From: Hordeum vulgare subsp. vulgare
Lineage: Eukaryota > Streptophyta > Magnoliopsida > Poales > Poaceae
NCBI RefSeq assembly: GCF_904849725.1
Contig: NC_058522.1
Location: forward strand, 198,073,986 to 198,137,985
Direction of reading: 5' to 3'
Length of the DNA: 64,000 nt
Shown here: positions 20,723 through 32,184 of the stretch, piece after piece
How positions within the stretch are numbered: the stretch's first letter is position 1
Layout of the letters: every line of letters starts with the position of its first letter
Translations under genes and position numbers: made by a program
The notes under the pieces: generated by a model
What the model was told of the DNA's origin: nothing
The model's input: the letters and a program-made list of their open reading frames with translations, nothing else
The model's database searches: none

Positions 20723-21900
20723 CTCATGATAATGGGGTAGTTTTTCTTGAAGGCGGACAAGACCTCGCTAAGGTAATATATAGGGCGTTGCACTAACAGT
20801 ACCTTGCCCTCCTCCTTGCGTTCTACTACCAAGACCACACTAACCATGCGAGTGGTCGCTGTAATGTATACGAGAATGGTTCCCTTTCAGCCAGCGCAGC
20901 CAAGATTGGCAGGCTTGAGATGACGCGCTTGAGGTCACGGAAGACTTCGTCCGTCTAGTCGTTCCACTCGAACTTGGTTGTTTTCTTCATTAGCTAGTAG
21001 AGTGGAAGCGCCTTCTCGCCAAGCCGGCTGACGAACCGGCGATAGGACGCCAGGAAGCCGGCGAACTTCTGGACATCAAGGATTCAAGCCAGCTTCACCA
21101 TCCGATCGATGGTTCCAATCTTCTCAGGGTTCGCTCTGATGCCACGAGTGGACATGAAGAACCCCAATAGCTTGCCGCCTGGAACCCCGAAGACGCATTT
21201 CTCCGAGTTGAGCCAGATCTTCTAATCGCGCAGGTTGGAGAACGTCTCCCGCAAGTCTTCAAGGAGATTGAAGGCCTGCTTGGTCTTGACGACGATGTCA
21301 TCCACATAGACGTGGATGTTTCTGCCAATTTATGGCAGGAGGCACTGCTGCATGCAGCATTGAAATGTAGCACCAGCGTTCTTCAGACCAAACATCATGG
21401 TGGTGTAGTAGTAGGCCCCAAAGGGCGTGATGAAGGAGGTCTTTAGGCGATCAACTAGATTTAGCTTGATTTGATGGTAGCCTGAATAAGCGTCCAGAAA
21501 CAACAACAGTTCGCAGCTGGCTGTGGAGTCGATCACTTGATCTATCTTGGGCAGAGCAAAAGGGTCTTTCGGGCATGCCTTATTCAGGCTCGGGTAGTCG
21601 ATACACATTCGCCATGTGTTGTTCTTCTTCAGCACCAAGACTGGATTGGCTAACCAGTCCGGGTGGAAAACCTCCATGATTTAGCTGGCTGCGAGAAGTC
21701 AGGCGATCTCTTCTCCAATTGTGCGCCGCTTCCCCTTGGCGAAGCAGCGCAAGGGTTGTTTCACCGGCTTGGTATCCGGCCTCACATGAAGCTTGTGCTC
21801 GGCTTACTTCCTCGGAACCCCTGGCATGTCTTTGGGAGACCATGCAAAGATGTCCAGATTCTCACGGAGGAAGTCAACATGCTCGCCTTCCTATTTGGTG
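20723..21900 (-). pseudogene. Reverse transcriptase of element B
   Basis: RT is recognisable from FHPDWLANPVLVLKKN, WRMCIDYPSLNKACPKDPF, LPKIDQVIDSTA, FLDAYSGYHQIKL and FGLKNAGATFQ. The catalytic YVDD is intact, encoded at 21297-21308 in a frame reached after a stop. At least four in-frame stops follow between 21230 and 20950. The Gypsy-specific order of RT, RNase H then integrase holds. Sequence from 21680 to 21900 is the RT N-terminal lead-in and is more degraded. Confidence 0.85.
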
Positions 21901-22284
21901 TTGAGGTTAGCACCAATGGTGACGCACTGCTTGGGGTTCATAGGGTCGAGTGGCACCTGCTTGGTCTCTTTGGCCGGCTTGAATGAGCCTTCACCGGCCG
22001 ACTGGGATGGTGGAGTAGGGATCACCGGCTGCTCAGTAGCCTGAGCCACGAGCCGGTCGATCTACCTTTTCTTCTCAGCAAGGCGTCAGCCAGAAGGCTG
22101 CTGTCTCGTGCGCACTCGAGCGACTTCTTGTAGTCGCCAGCGATGGTGATGATGCCCTTTGGACCCGACATCTTCATCTTGTGGTAGGCGTAGTGGTAGA
22201 TGGCCATGAATTTGCCAGAGCCGGCCTGCCCAACAGCGCATGGTATGGGCTATTGAGATCCACCACCTCGAACCATATTGGATC

Positions 22285-22644
22285 TCAATGGAAGTGCGCC
22301 TTGTCACCAAAAAGGACGTCCAGCTGGGTTTTGCCGATCGGCAAGCAGGACTGTCCCGACACAATGCCATGGAAGACAGTGCTGGTCGGCTGGAGGTCCT
22401 TCTCCCTTAGCCCAGGTTTGAGCAAGGTGTCGCTGTAGAGAATGTTGATGCTGCTGCCGTCGTCGACCAACACCCGGGAGAACCGGGAGGTGAGCCTCTT
22501 GGAGGAGAAAGTGGGGTGGAGGACGAGCGCGTATGAGCAAGGGTTTGGCATCATAGTAGGATGGTCAGCCCTGCTCCACGTAATTGGCTTTTCAGAACAA
22601 TGCATGAATTGGGGAACGGGGGGGGGGGGGACCGTGGCGTTCAC
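22285..22644 (-). pseudogene. Aspartic protease of element B
   Basis: The frame carries RVLVDDGSSINILYSDTL, the retropepsin active-site block in the form used by Tat elements, followed by FHGIVSGQSCLPIGKTQLDV. It is preceded by the family's KPITWSRADHP segment. It would cleave Gag and Pol. The block 22645-22900 linking it to gag is frameshifted and contains a 13-base G run at 22618-22630. Confidence 0.8.
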
Positions 22645-22899
22645 CTCACACCGGCATTGTCGCTAGCTGTGCTTGTCATCACCCTCGCTGGTGAAGACGA
22701 CGTAAGCTCCGTCTTGATGCGGGTAGTCGTCATGGAGACGACCATCGTTGTGAGGCGACAATGGTGGAGCTGGAGCCGGCCCACGAGCCGGAGCATGAGG
22801 CGCCGCAGCTACACCTGGGGGAGCCGACCCAGGAGCATTTGCTCTAAGGTGAGCCTAGGTTGCCTGTTGTTCTTGCCTATCCGTTGCCGCTGAGAGCTG

Positions 22900-24836
22900 G
22901 CTTAAGTAGCCGGTGCGTCTTCCTCCATGCTAGCCACCTGCTTGCTATTGGAGCGTGAATCAAGTTGATCCGCCTTGAGCTTGTTGTTCTGGCCGCCCCG
23001 ATTGTCGCGAGCCGGCTTGGGAGTAGTCGGCGTGGGGACAATTTTTGTCCAAGGCGGTGACCTTGACCCGCATTGCGGAGTCGGGCGTGGCGTACTTGTC
23101 CGCCATGGCCATGAGCACCGCCAGAGAGGTGTGCTCAAAGCACATGAGCTTGTGCTTGAGGAGAGTGCCATCTCGGTAGCCATCAATAAAGTATTGAATG
23201 GCTTGTACCTCATGCACTCCCTCGCAGTTGTTGTGCAGCTCGGTCCAACGCGTGATGTAGTCACGAAGGGGTTCGTCGGGCCTCTGGACGCACATGGGCC
23301 AGCTCTCAAGGCCGGCTAGGGCGCTTGTAAGTGTCGGTGAAGTTGCGGACAAACGCCTCCTCGAAGTCAACCCAGGAGTTGACGTTGCCGGCTAGAAGGC
23401 TGTTAAGCCATGTTCTAGCCGAGCCGGTCAGCATGAGAGGCATGTAGAGGATGGCTACACGCTTGTTGCCCCGAGCGATGCCGACTGCGGTGGTGTAGTC
23501 GATCAGCCAGTCTTCTCGCTTGGCTGTGCCGTTGTACTTGGTGGTGTCCCGAGGGAGAGTGAAGCCTCGGGGGAATGGCTCGCCTGGGATCCGGGGGGCG
23601 AAGCACGTCAGACCGATGGGACCATCCTCCTCCAGAAGAGCTGACTACGCCAGGAGGTTGAGGCGCCTGCAAGCATCGTTGTCGCTGTGTGGGACGCGAG
23701 GGCCGATCCGAGCCGTGATCGGAAGGGTGTCCTGGGAACTTGTGGCATTGTCCCCCTCCCAATACTTGGGAGGCGGAACCTCACGCACCGAATCCCACTC
23801 ATCGCCACCATGTCTGCGATGCCGGCTAGAAGACGGCTCGCTCTGGCGCAGAGAACGCTTGTCTTGGCTGCCCTTGCCCTTCCGGCCAGAAGTGTGATGC
23901 GAGGAAGATCTCTCAGTGTGACGAGGACCCCTGGGGTTACGGTTGCTCCTGGATCGGCTCCCGAAGACTCCGATTGTGCCTGGCCAGGGTCAAGCAGTGA
24001 CTGTTGCTCATTCGCGGCATCAAGGAGATCCTTGACCCGCTTCTCCTGAAGGACGTCTCCTCGCCCTCCAAACCTGGCATTTCTGCCATGGCCGCCTGAG
24101 CAACCCGCAAGTTGGCCGTAGGGGTATCGTAGATGGGCTGCTTGCCGCCTAGGATTTTGGCAATGACCCGGCCGCGGCCATGGACCGCACCGAGCAGGCT
24201 AGAACCATCTGCAAGCAGAATGAAGTCGTAAGCGGAGTTATACTCGCGCTGCGCGGCCTCCATCCGGCGTTTAGCCGCAGCGATGGCAGTGCACTCATCC
24301 AAGATCTGCCTGCGAGCCTCCTCAAGTGAGGCCCGCACATCGGTGGGGTTTGTGGAGGTGGCAATGGGCGTCTTCAAGCCGGCAAGGGTAGCATGAAGTG
24401 TGTCGGCTGTTACCGCATCGGGATCAGCAGCATCTGCTGACGCCTTGCCGTGAGCCTTGCTGGTGACGGCGCCAATGACCATCACCTCAATGAGGTTGGA
24501 AACAACGGCGACGTGATGCAGGGCAAGACACCCCAGAGATGATGGTAGACCGTCAAAGACGAGCACATCTCTGGGGTACTCATCGAGCGCAGGCGTCTCC
24601 CCGAGGGAGAGCCTACTGAAGATGGCGCACAACGCGTCGACGTCGATGTCCTCGCCGGGGTAGCGAGGTCTATCGTCGAGGCACAAGTCGCTAAAGAGAA
24701 CGCCGAGGTTCGCAACAGTGGCGATGACGACGCTGGGGAGTGGCTCGTCGTTAGACTCCCCATCGGAATCCGTGAGGCGGACTGGAACGTCAATCAACAT
24801 CGCAGAAGCCTCCTTAAGGGTAGGCTCCATGGGCAT
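22900..24836 (-). pseudogene. Gag of element B
   Basis: The frame opens MPMEPTLKEASAMLIDVPV at 24836 and stays open for 299 codons, including an Ala/Glu/Arg helix-rich region (RASLEEARRQILDE, AAAKRRMEAAQREY). After frameshifts, the capsid core follows near 23470-23320 (GSARTWLNSLLAG, WVDFEEAFVRNF). A C-terminal part then contains DEPLRDYITRWTELHN, DGYRDGTLLKHKL and MADKYATPDSAMRV, and ends near 22960. It would form the particle shell. The start is supported by its position about 95 bases after the primer site. Confidence 0.82.
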
Positions 24837-24919
24837 GCTGATCGGTCCGGATGCGATGCATCCGGCTGTGTAGCCGAAGGCCCCACCAAGTGCGTAAATC
24901 CGGCCGATGCCGTGGACGG

Positions 24920-24938
24920 CCCCAAGGTGCGCGCCAAA
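24920..24938 (-). other. Probable primer binding site of element B
   Basis: Immediately inside the 5' LTR the minus strand reads TTTGGCGCGCACCTTGGGG, the position and TGGCGC core seen in many plant Gypsy primer sites. The tRNA match is degenerate, so the tRNA cannot be named with confidence. Confidence 0.5.
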
Positions 24939-25945
24939 TATCGGTGTTTACTCACAACATATGCCATGGGTAGGCTAAAGATGGTGGGAACCGAAGTGAC
25001 ACCAGTGGGCGCTGGGGACGAGGTTGGTACAAGCATGGAACGCACGATGTACCCAGGTTCAGGGCTCTCCGTAGAGATAAAACCCCTAATCCTGTTGGAG
25101 TGCATAATACACCAATGAGGTTACAATGTGCTCCTGGAGCTGTTCTATGGAGGACGAAAAAGGAGCAGTCGGCTCACGTCTACCTCTCGTGTATGAGTGT
25201 GTGTATGAAGGATTGACCAACCCTCTGCATGGAGGGGGTCGGGGGGTTTTATAGGCAAACCCACCGACCTACAATAAGGATAAAAGTTCATGAGTGGAGC
25301 CCGACTAGCAACCTTGCCGACTGGTCAGGGGGCCGATGGGGGTCTTGTCTTGTCGCTGGAGGGGCCCGTCGGCTGCGAGGTCCCATCTGGCTGTGGGACC
25401 CGCCGGCTAGCTATTGAAGCTCCCGTGTAAGGCCGACGCAGGACGCGTGTTGTACGTCCGACGTCGTCTTATGAGATTCTTCATGGGTAGCTAGTATGGT
25501 AATGGAGTGGGATTTTGACGGCCGACACTGTGTAGGATGATGGATCAGAGCCGGGGTAGGTCAGCGGCATGGCCGCCGATGCCGTACCTGTCGTTTGCTC
25601 CAAACCTGTACTTCTGCTGACGAATACACAACTTTGATCGTAGGGTCTCGTTATGAGCTGCGATCTCATGTGACTTGGGCTCCCTGGCGGGCCAACAGCC
25701 TTGCTAGCCGTCCCTAGGAACGGCCGTCTCGCCCCTAGCCGGCCAGCGCGTCCTGGATAGCTAGAGGAATGTAGTCGTCTCGCCTCTAGCCGGGAGGGGC
25801 TTCCTAGCCGACCAGAGAGAGTTGATCGTCTCCCCTCTAGCCGGTAGGGGCTTCCTAGCCAGCTAGAGGGAGTTGTGCTTTTCCTTCAAGATAGAATGCA
25901 AAGTAGTAGGCTCGATGAGTCTACCCCGGGGTTATCCCCCCGTCA
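24939..25945 (-). repeat. 5' LTR of element B (about 1,007 bp)
   Basis: The minus-strand LTR starts TGACGGGGGGATAACCCC at 25945. A TATA box (CTATAAAACCCCC) lies at 25237-25249, and the LTR ends near ACACCGATA at 24939. Several CTAGCCGG-type repeats occur at 25680-25870. The partner LTR is outside the window, so both ends are inferred from TG...CA-like termini, the neighbouring Copia reading frame and the primer site. Confidence 0.72.
25237..25249 (-). promoter_or_regulatory. TATA box of element B LTR
   Basis: CTATAAAACCCCC on the minus strand is followed by a GC-rich start region, as expected for LTR U3/R. Confidence 0.6.
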
Positions 25946-26462
25946 ACTATTCTTATCAACTCTACATATTTTGGTCTCAATGTTATGTATATGTGTATCA
26001 TCACTATCGAGATTCAACATGAATAAACCCCTCACATTGGGTGCATGACCATAAAATATATTACTCATATAAATAGAACAAACATTATTCTCCGACATAA
26101 ATGAGTAATTGTCTCGCAATAAACAAGATCCAGGTATAATATTAATGCTTAACGCAGGCACTAAATAACATTTATTTAGATTCATCACTAATCCCGATGG
26201 TAACTGAAGTGAGATCGTGCCAACGGCGATCGCATCAAACTTGGAACCATTTCCCACGTGCATCCTCACATCATCCTACGCCAGGCTTCGTTTCTTGCGC
26301 AGTTCCTGCTTGGGATGCAAATGTGAGCAACAGAACCGGTATCAAATACCCAGGCACTAGTACGAGAGCTGGTGAGGTACATATCAATAGCATGTATATC
26401 AAATATACCTTGTTTGGCGTTGCCGCCTTCTTATCGGCCAGACACATGGGGCAGGTTTTCTT
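25946..26462 (-). pseudogene. Copia protease region of element C (interrupted)
   Basis: The active-site motif FDTGSVAHIC is encoded near 26340-26310. It is followed after a stop by MRMHVGNGSKFDAIAVGT, LQLPSGLVMNLNKCY and LVPALSINIIPGSCL, the conserved Copia protease-to-integrase linker. The frame ends at the insertion of element B just after KICRVDKN. Confidence 0.82.
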
Positions 26463-27244
26463 CTAGTGTCCAGTCCCCTTGCAGTAATAATACTCCATTT
26501 TCAGCTTAGGTCCAGCCTTGGTTTTCTTCGTCGGAGGGGCAACCATTTTCCCACTCTTCTTGGAGTTACCCTTCTTTCCCTTGCCATTTTTCTTGAAACT
26601 GGTGGTGTAATTGACCATCAACACTTGATGCTCTTTCTGGATTTCTGACTCTACGACTTTCAGCATCGCAACCAACTCGGCGAGTGACAAAGTAATACCT
26701 TGCATGTCATAGTTCATCATGAAGCTCTTATAGCTAGGTGGCAGTGATTGAAGAACTCTGTCAGTGATAGCCACTTGTGGGAGAGCAATACCCAGCTCTG
26801 CTAGAAAGTTGGAATACCTAGACATTCTTAGTATGTGTTAATTGACAGACCGGTGCTCCTCCATTTTGCAAGCATAGAAGTTATCGGAGGTTTCATACCT
26901 CTCGATCCGGCATTCTTCTCAACGATAAACTTCAACTCTTGGAACATATCATATGCTCCATGACATTCAAAACGTCTTTCAGGTCCCGGTTCTAAGCCAT
27001 ACAAAATTGCACATTGAACTAATGAGTAGTCATCCTTACGTGACTACCAAGCGTTCATAACGTCTTGGGTCACCATATCAGGTGGTCCATCACCTAGCAC
27101 TGCATCAAGGACATATTGCTTTTGGGCAGTCGTGAGGATAAGCGTCAGATTATGAGCCCAATCAACAAAGTTCCTTCCATCATCTTTCAACTTACCTTTC
27201 TCTAGGAACGCACTAAAATTCAGGGTTACTACTGCGCGAGCCAT
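26463..27244 (-). pseudogene. Copia gag of element C
   Basis: Gag starts at an ATG at 27244 (MARAVVTLNFSAFLEKGK), with NFVDWAHNLTLIL and YVLDAVLGDGPP. A TAG after VMNAW at about 27046 and a frameshift near 26830 break it. The second half reads LPPSYKSFMMNYDMQG, LAELVAMLKVVESEI and a lysine-rich stretch before an incomplete zinc knuckle (YYCKGTGH, then a stop where the family has further Cys/His residues). The product would package Copia RNA. Confidence 0.85.
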
Positions 27245-28470
27245 TGATCTACAACATGAAATTTTGCAAAGATTTCTTATACTATGTTCAAGATAATTGA
27301 GTTTAGCTAATGATATTACTAATAAACTCCCACTCAACTTGACATCCCTCTAGTCATTTGAGTGACGCATGATCGAAATTCACTAACTGAAGTCCGATTA
27401 TCACGTGAATTGAGTATAGTTTCAATGGTGAACATCTCCATGTTGATCATATAGACTATATGATTCATGCTTGACCTTTCGGCCTCTTGTGTTTCGAGGC
27501 TGTGTCTGTACATGCTAGGCTCGTCAAGTTTAACCCGAGTGTTCCGCGTGTGCAACTATTTTGCACCCGTTGTATGTGAACGTAGAGACTATCACACCTG
27601 ATCATCACATGGTGTCTCGAAACGACGAAATGTCGCAATGGTGCACGGAGAAGACAATTTTATCTTGAAATTTTATTGAGGGATCATCTTATAATGCTAC
27701 CGTCGTCCTAAGGAAAATAAGGTGCATAAAAGGATTAACATCACATGCAAATCATAAGGGAGATGATATGACCAAGAACTTGTGCTTCTTCATCTCCACC
27801 ACCAAAGCACCGACATGATCTCCATTGTCACTGGCACCACACCATGATCTCCATCATCTTGCTGCCATCGAGGTTGTCGCACTAACTATGTTGTTACTAC
27901 TAAAGCTACTACTAGCGATAAAGCAAAGCATCTCCAAGCACAAAATAATTAAAGACAACCCTATGTCTCCTGTCGGTTGCCGTAACATCGACGTGCAAGT
28001 CGATATTTAACTATTACAACATGATCATCTCATACATCCAATGTATCATATCATATCATTGGCCGTATCACATCACATGCATACCCTGCAAAAACATGTT
28101 AGACGTCCTCTAATTTGTTGTTGCAAATTTTACGTGTCTACTATCGGTATCTAGTATGATCGCATCTTACTTACGCAAATCCACAACGGTGATATGAAAA
28201 TTTCTATTTAACATTCTCCAAGGACCGCCTCGATTAAATCTAATTCAACAAAAGTTGAAGAAACATACACCCGCCAGTCATCTTTATGCGACAAGTTGCA
28301 TGTTAGTCAATGAAACCGGTCTCTCGTAAGCCTACGAGTAATGTTGGTCCGGGCATCTTTAGTCCAACAATACCACCGAATCAAGAAAATAGTAAGGAGG
28401 GAAGCAAATTGAACATCAACGCCCACACACTCTTTTGTGTTCTACTCGAGATATCATCTACGAATGAACT
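27245..28470 (-). other. Untranslated leader of element C
   Basis: A 1.2-kb stretch lies between primer site and gag ATG, long as is usual for BARE1-like elements. No supported gene; short frames such as 27334-27555 are not conserved with anything I recognise. Confidence 0.7.
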
Positions 28471-28471
28471 T

Positions 28472-28486
28472 GGCTCAAGATGTCAC
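28472..28486 (-). other. Degenerate initiator tRNA-Met primer binding site (element C)
   Basis: On the minus strand TGACATCTTGAGCC sits directly after the LTR end CCCCAACA. The functional Copia sequence here is TGGTATCAGAGC, so this site has decayed. Confidence 0.65.
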
Positions 28487-30011
28487 TGTTGGGGAACGTC
28501 GCATGGGAAACAGAAAAATTCCTACGCACATGCAAGACCTATCATGATGATGATCATCTACGAGAGGAGAGATCGGATCCACATACCCTTGTAGATCAGT
28601 AAGCGGGAAGCATTAAGAAATGCGATTGATGTAGTCAAACTTCTTCGCAATCTGGATCGCAAGCGTCCCATGAACTCTGTCCCGATCTAGCACCGAACGG
28701 AGGGCACCTCCGCATTCAACACACGTATAGATCGATGATGATCTCTACCTTCTTGATCCAGCACGAGAGGTAGCAGAATTCTTCGGAAGAACGACAACGT
28801 AGTGGGGATGGTGCTGGAGCTACTCCGGCAGGGCTTGGCCATGCCGTACCGAAATAGCTACGGGGTGTCACAAAGTGGTGGTGGGAGAGAGGGCTGCACT
28901 ATGGCTTGGGGTGCCAAAAGCCTCTTTCACCTCCACTATATATAGCTGGAACAAGAGAGAGGGCTGCTTTTCCTTCTACTCCAAGGAGAGGGGTCGACCG
29001 AGACAAGAGGAGGAGAGTCCTCCTCCAATTCGGTTTGGTGGAGGACTCCTTCCTAGTTGGCCACCTCGTTCCTTTTTTTCTTTTCCTTTTTCCCTTTTGC
29101 ACTCTTGGCTGAAATAGGTCATTGGGTTGGCCGCACCAGCCCACTAAGGGCTGGTGCGCCACCTTTAGTCCTATTAGGTCCTCTCACGGGTGAGTGGCCC
29201 CTCCCGTTAAAACCCCGGAACCCATTCGAAATTCCCGGTACTTCACCGATAATGCCCGAAATCTTTACAGAAGCCAAATGGAACATTCCTATATTTAAAT
29301 ATTCGTCTCCTAACCATTACGGAAACTCACGTGATGTCCAGGATCACATCCGGGACTCCGAACAACATTCGGTTACCAACATCAAGAATTCAACTATACC
29401 TAAATGTCATCGAACCTTAAGTGTGCATACCCTGTTGGTTCGAGAACTATGTATACATGACCGAGACACTCTCCAGTCAATATCCAATAGCGGGACCTGG
29501 ATGACCATATTGCATCCTACATATTCTACGAAGATCTTATCGGTTGAACCTCTATGTCAAGGATTCAGTTAATCCCGAATATCATTCCCTTTTCCCTTCG
29601 ATATGTTACTTGCCCGAGATTCGATCGTAGATATCTCCATACCTATTTCAATCTCATTACCGGCAAGTCTCTTTACTCGTTCCGTAATAGAAGATCCCGT
29701 GGCTAACTCTTTAGAAACAATTCTTGCAAGGCTTCTTTGTGATGTTGTATTACCGAGTGGGCCCCGAGATACCTCTCCGTCATCCGGAGTGACAAATCCT
29801 AGTCTTGATCCGTGCTAACTCAACGAACACCTTCAGATATACCTGTAGAGCACCTTTATAGTCACCCAGTAATGTTGTTTTGTCTATATATCCACACATG
29901 TATTTGCATTTCCATTCAATACAATTCTAGCATGGATAATAAACGATTATCTTGAAATAGGAAATATAATAATAACTATTATATTATTGCCTCTAGGGCA
30001 TATTTCCAGCA
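28487..30011 (-). repeat. 5' LTR of element C (1,525 bp)
   Basis: The minus strand starts TGCTGGAAATATGCCCTAG at 30011 and ends TTCCCCAACA at 28487. A TATA element (CTATATATAG) lies near 28937-28950. Its start and length range match BARE1/Angela LTRs. Open frames inside, such as 29057-29572 on the plus strand, are LTR sequence and not genes. Confidence 0.88.
28937..28950 (-). promoter_or_regulatory. TATA box of the element C LTR
   Basis: GCTATATATAGTGG on the minus strand sits about 1.07 kb from the LTR start, the expected place for the BARE1-type promoter. Confidence 0.6.
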
Positions 30012-30418
30012 CTAGAAGCTTGTAGCAGACTAATACACATGGCCCAAATTGCATGAACTAAAGAGTTTGTTTGCTTGAATTTTCAACGCTTAGAGCAGCC
30101 ATTTTATTCATGGTCGGAAATACATGCGCATCTGTGATAGGTAAATTTAAATTCTACGCTCGAGGAGCCGTAGTAATAGAGCAAGCACATAGTTCTGAAA
30201 GCCACCTTTTTTCCTTCATGAAATAACTACTTACAAAAACATGAATCATCCTTGTCCTCTGATGGCACACCGATAAGAAATGACGGTCATGGAGTTGGTC
30301 GAATCTCATTCCCCTCGGCAATTTGATCCGCCAGCAACGATGGCCACAGTATCAGTCGTATCAACAGTCCTTGGTGCCTTGTGGGTAACGATACGCCTTG
30401 ATCATGGTCCTACAATGA
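30012..30418. other. Flank between element C and the gene-like fragment
   Basis: No gene, repeat boundary or known family recognised. It would be 3' flanking sequence of the minus-strand fragment that follows. Confidence 0.5.
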
Positions 30419-31116
30419 TCATGTGTTGACGACTCGGTTGGAGTAATCTATCGAACGACTTATGAGTGTCTTGGCGATGCCGTCCAAGGGTAAAACAAAG
30501 GTAACCTCGAAGACATCATTGTCCTTTATGGTGGATGAGGAGGCGCCAGGAGGTACTGCAGGTGTGATGAGCACATCAGGTAGAGCCTCCACTCTTGCAT
30601 ACTCACCCGGGTTGAAAGACACCACCATGGTGGTCACCACGATGACATCGTGATTAGCGTTGATGTCGAGGGACTTGGCACTCACGAGAGAGTCAAGAAA
30701 CTGCTCCAACCTCCATGTTTTTGAGCTGGACAGCAGGCTCGGGGAAGAAGGTGGGACGTTGTTGGTGGCGACAACTTGGTTCGATCCATCCATCGAACAG
30801 GTGATGTGCACCATCGTGATGCAGATAGGGGCACGTCTTGGATGTCCTCCTTGTCATGTGTGTTGGAGCATGAGACATTGGGGACGAGTGTGGACGAGGC
30901 GTGCGTCATGGTTGAAGCCACTGAATCGACAAGCAAGGTAACCATGGGAGGGTTACCCACATTCGCGATGCCCAACAGTGAGCTCAACTCCTCCCCTTTA
31001 TCACATAACCTCTCAAGGTACCACAACAACTGCTTATTGGTAGACATGGCATCCCAACCCGGTGGTAAGACCGCGGGCCTGGTGTCATCGCCGGTGCAAC
31101 CGAATGAATCGTGCAT
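30419..31116 (-). pseudogene. Unrecognised gene-like fragment
   Basis: On the minus strand an ATG at 31116 opens MHDSFGCTGDDTRP and runs about 103 codons to SASR. The frame then shifts by one base near 30808 and continues about 130 codons (MVHITCSMDG ... SNRVVNT) to TGA at 30419. The composition is Ser/Val/Pro-rich with moderate hydrophobic blocks (VTFVLPLDGIAKTLI) and no motif I recognise. A C/T-rich leader-like stretch precedes the ATG. It is not similar to the gag, pol or accessory ORFs in this window. It could be a host gene remnant, a captured gene fragment or part of an unfamiliar transposon. The plus-strand frame 30776-31204 is its antisense shadow. Confidence 0.4.
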
Positions 31117-31604
31117 GGGAGAATATTGGGAAAATTGGGGGGGGGGTCGATTGCATTTGAATTGGATTACAAGAATGAAGGGGAACGCGGTAGGGGAAGA
31201 ATAGAGGTAGGGAAAGGAGGGAGCTGTCGAGTGTGGTTTCGTTGTTAATCCGCTAGATAGTTTGCTCCTTTCCTTTGATCTGGTACTTGTAGCTGCAGCG
31301 ACGGGGTAGCGAGCGGGCCAAACCCATGAGCGGCCCAGTGGGCAAGCCCATGTGTGTACGTGTTAGAACGACTCCTAACAATTAGGATATTTTCTTTAGT
31401 CCACTCATTCTTTTCTTGCAAGTACCTACTGATGCAGCTTGTGTTTCCCTCGAAGCAAGCTCGTGTAGGCTTGCCACATCACAGTGGCCCGTTGCTAGCT
31501 CGCAGCACTAACATGGCTACTTGCAGTGCTAACTATTGTGGAGATTCAAAAAAATAGCTGATCTGCCATTGGATGGTTGGAGCCCAGAACAACATCCCTC
31601 TAGG
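31117..31604. other. Flank upstream of the gene-like fragment
   Basis: The first 150 bases are pyrimidine-rich on the minus strand, as in a 5' untranslated region, with a 10-base G run at 31137-31146. The rest shows no supported feature. The last bases CTAGG (31600-31604) abut the tandem LTR array. Confidence 0.5.
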
Positions 31605-32184
31605 TGTAAGAGTTAACCTTGTTGTATAGGTGTTCATCGTGTTTATTTTGTCGAATCGTCGCACGAGTCGGAAACTTGAGAACGTGGACATGTCGAGCAG
31701 CGGGGAAACCAGGTCATGCAGACGAGCGGGTGTGCTCAATATTGACCGGATCATCAAGGAAGCTCCACGAGCACTCAATTCAGTTAGGTACAAAAGAGTA
31801 TTTTAGTTGAGGTTGTTAGGATAAGTGGTAAGTCTGTCAGTGCATGCATGTAGGTCAGTTAGCTAGTTAGTGCCGCAACATGTGTTTGTGGCCGGTGCGG
31901 TGCATGCGTGCGTGAGGTAGTGGTCAGGGTGGCAACTGGCTTATGCGCGTGGGTCTGCTATATAAAGTTTATTCGGGTGTGAGTCCGAGTGAGGGCTGGG
32001 ATAAATCATCTAAAGTTTGTAAGTTCAAAGTAAGAGTGCCTCTCGGCAAAGATTGTGCTCTGTTCCTTGGTTGCGCGTGCGTGTGTGTACAGTTTCTCCA
32101 TTGTGTGTGTTCATGAGATAGGAGAGAAACCACAAGAGAGTTGTGAGATAGAAGAAGGAGGCAGAGTGAGCGACGGCGCCAACA
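31605..32184 (+). repeat. LTR 1 of the tandem array
   Basis: 580 bp with TATA box CTATATAAAG at 31959-31968. The end CAACA is followed directly by ATTGGTATCATG. Confidence 0.85.

Larger units (their letters stand above)
13637..25945 (-). mobile_element. Element B: Tat-lineage Gypsy retrotransposon (RIRE2/Grande-like), 3' LTR not in window
   Basis: On the minus strand the order is 5' LTR (24939-25945), primer site, gag, protease, RT, two RNase H domains and integrase. A separate gene follows on the opposite strand between pol and the missing 3' LTR. Dual RNase H, lack of a chromodomain and the antisense accessory gene are the known signature of Tat elements such as RIRE2 and Grande. Element A interrupts it at 13636/13637, so its 3' LTR should lie left of the window. 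The insertion into element C leaves target bases ACTAT at 25946-25950. Many stops and frameshifts make it inactive. Confidence 0.85.
25946..30011 (-). mobile_element. Element C: BARE1/Angela-like Copia retrotransposon, 5' part
   Basis: The 5' LTR, primer site, leader, gag and start of the protease region are present on the minus strand. The coding sequence is then cut at 25946 by element B. The LTR opening TGCTGGAAATATGCCC and gag beginning MARAVVTLNFSAFLEKGK are hallmark sequences of BARE1/Angela/WIS. The remainder (integrase, RT, RNase H, 3' LTR) should lie left of the window. The bases following the LTR, CTAGA (30012-30016), are the candidate target duplication. Confidence 0.9.

Noticed and set aside
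22618..22630. 13-base G run (also 31137-31146 and 41486-41498)
   Set aside because: Homopolymers with no quadruplex-like spacing; lengths may be sequencing artefacts.
30776..31204. 142-codon plus-strand frame
   Set aside because: Antisense to the better-supported minus-strand gene-like fragment, and it includes a long G run.
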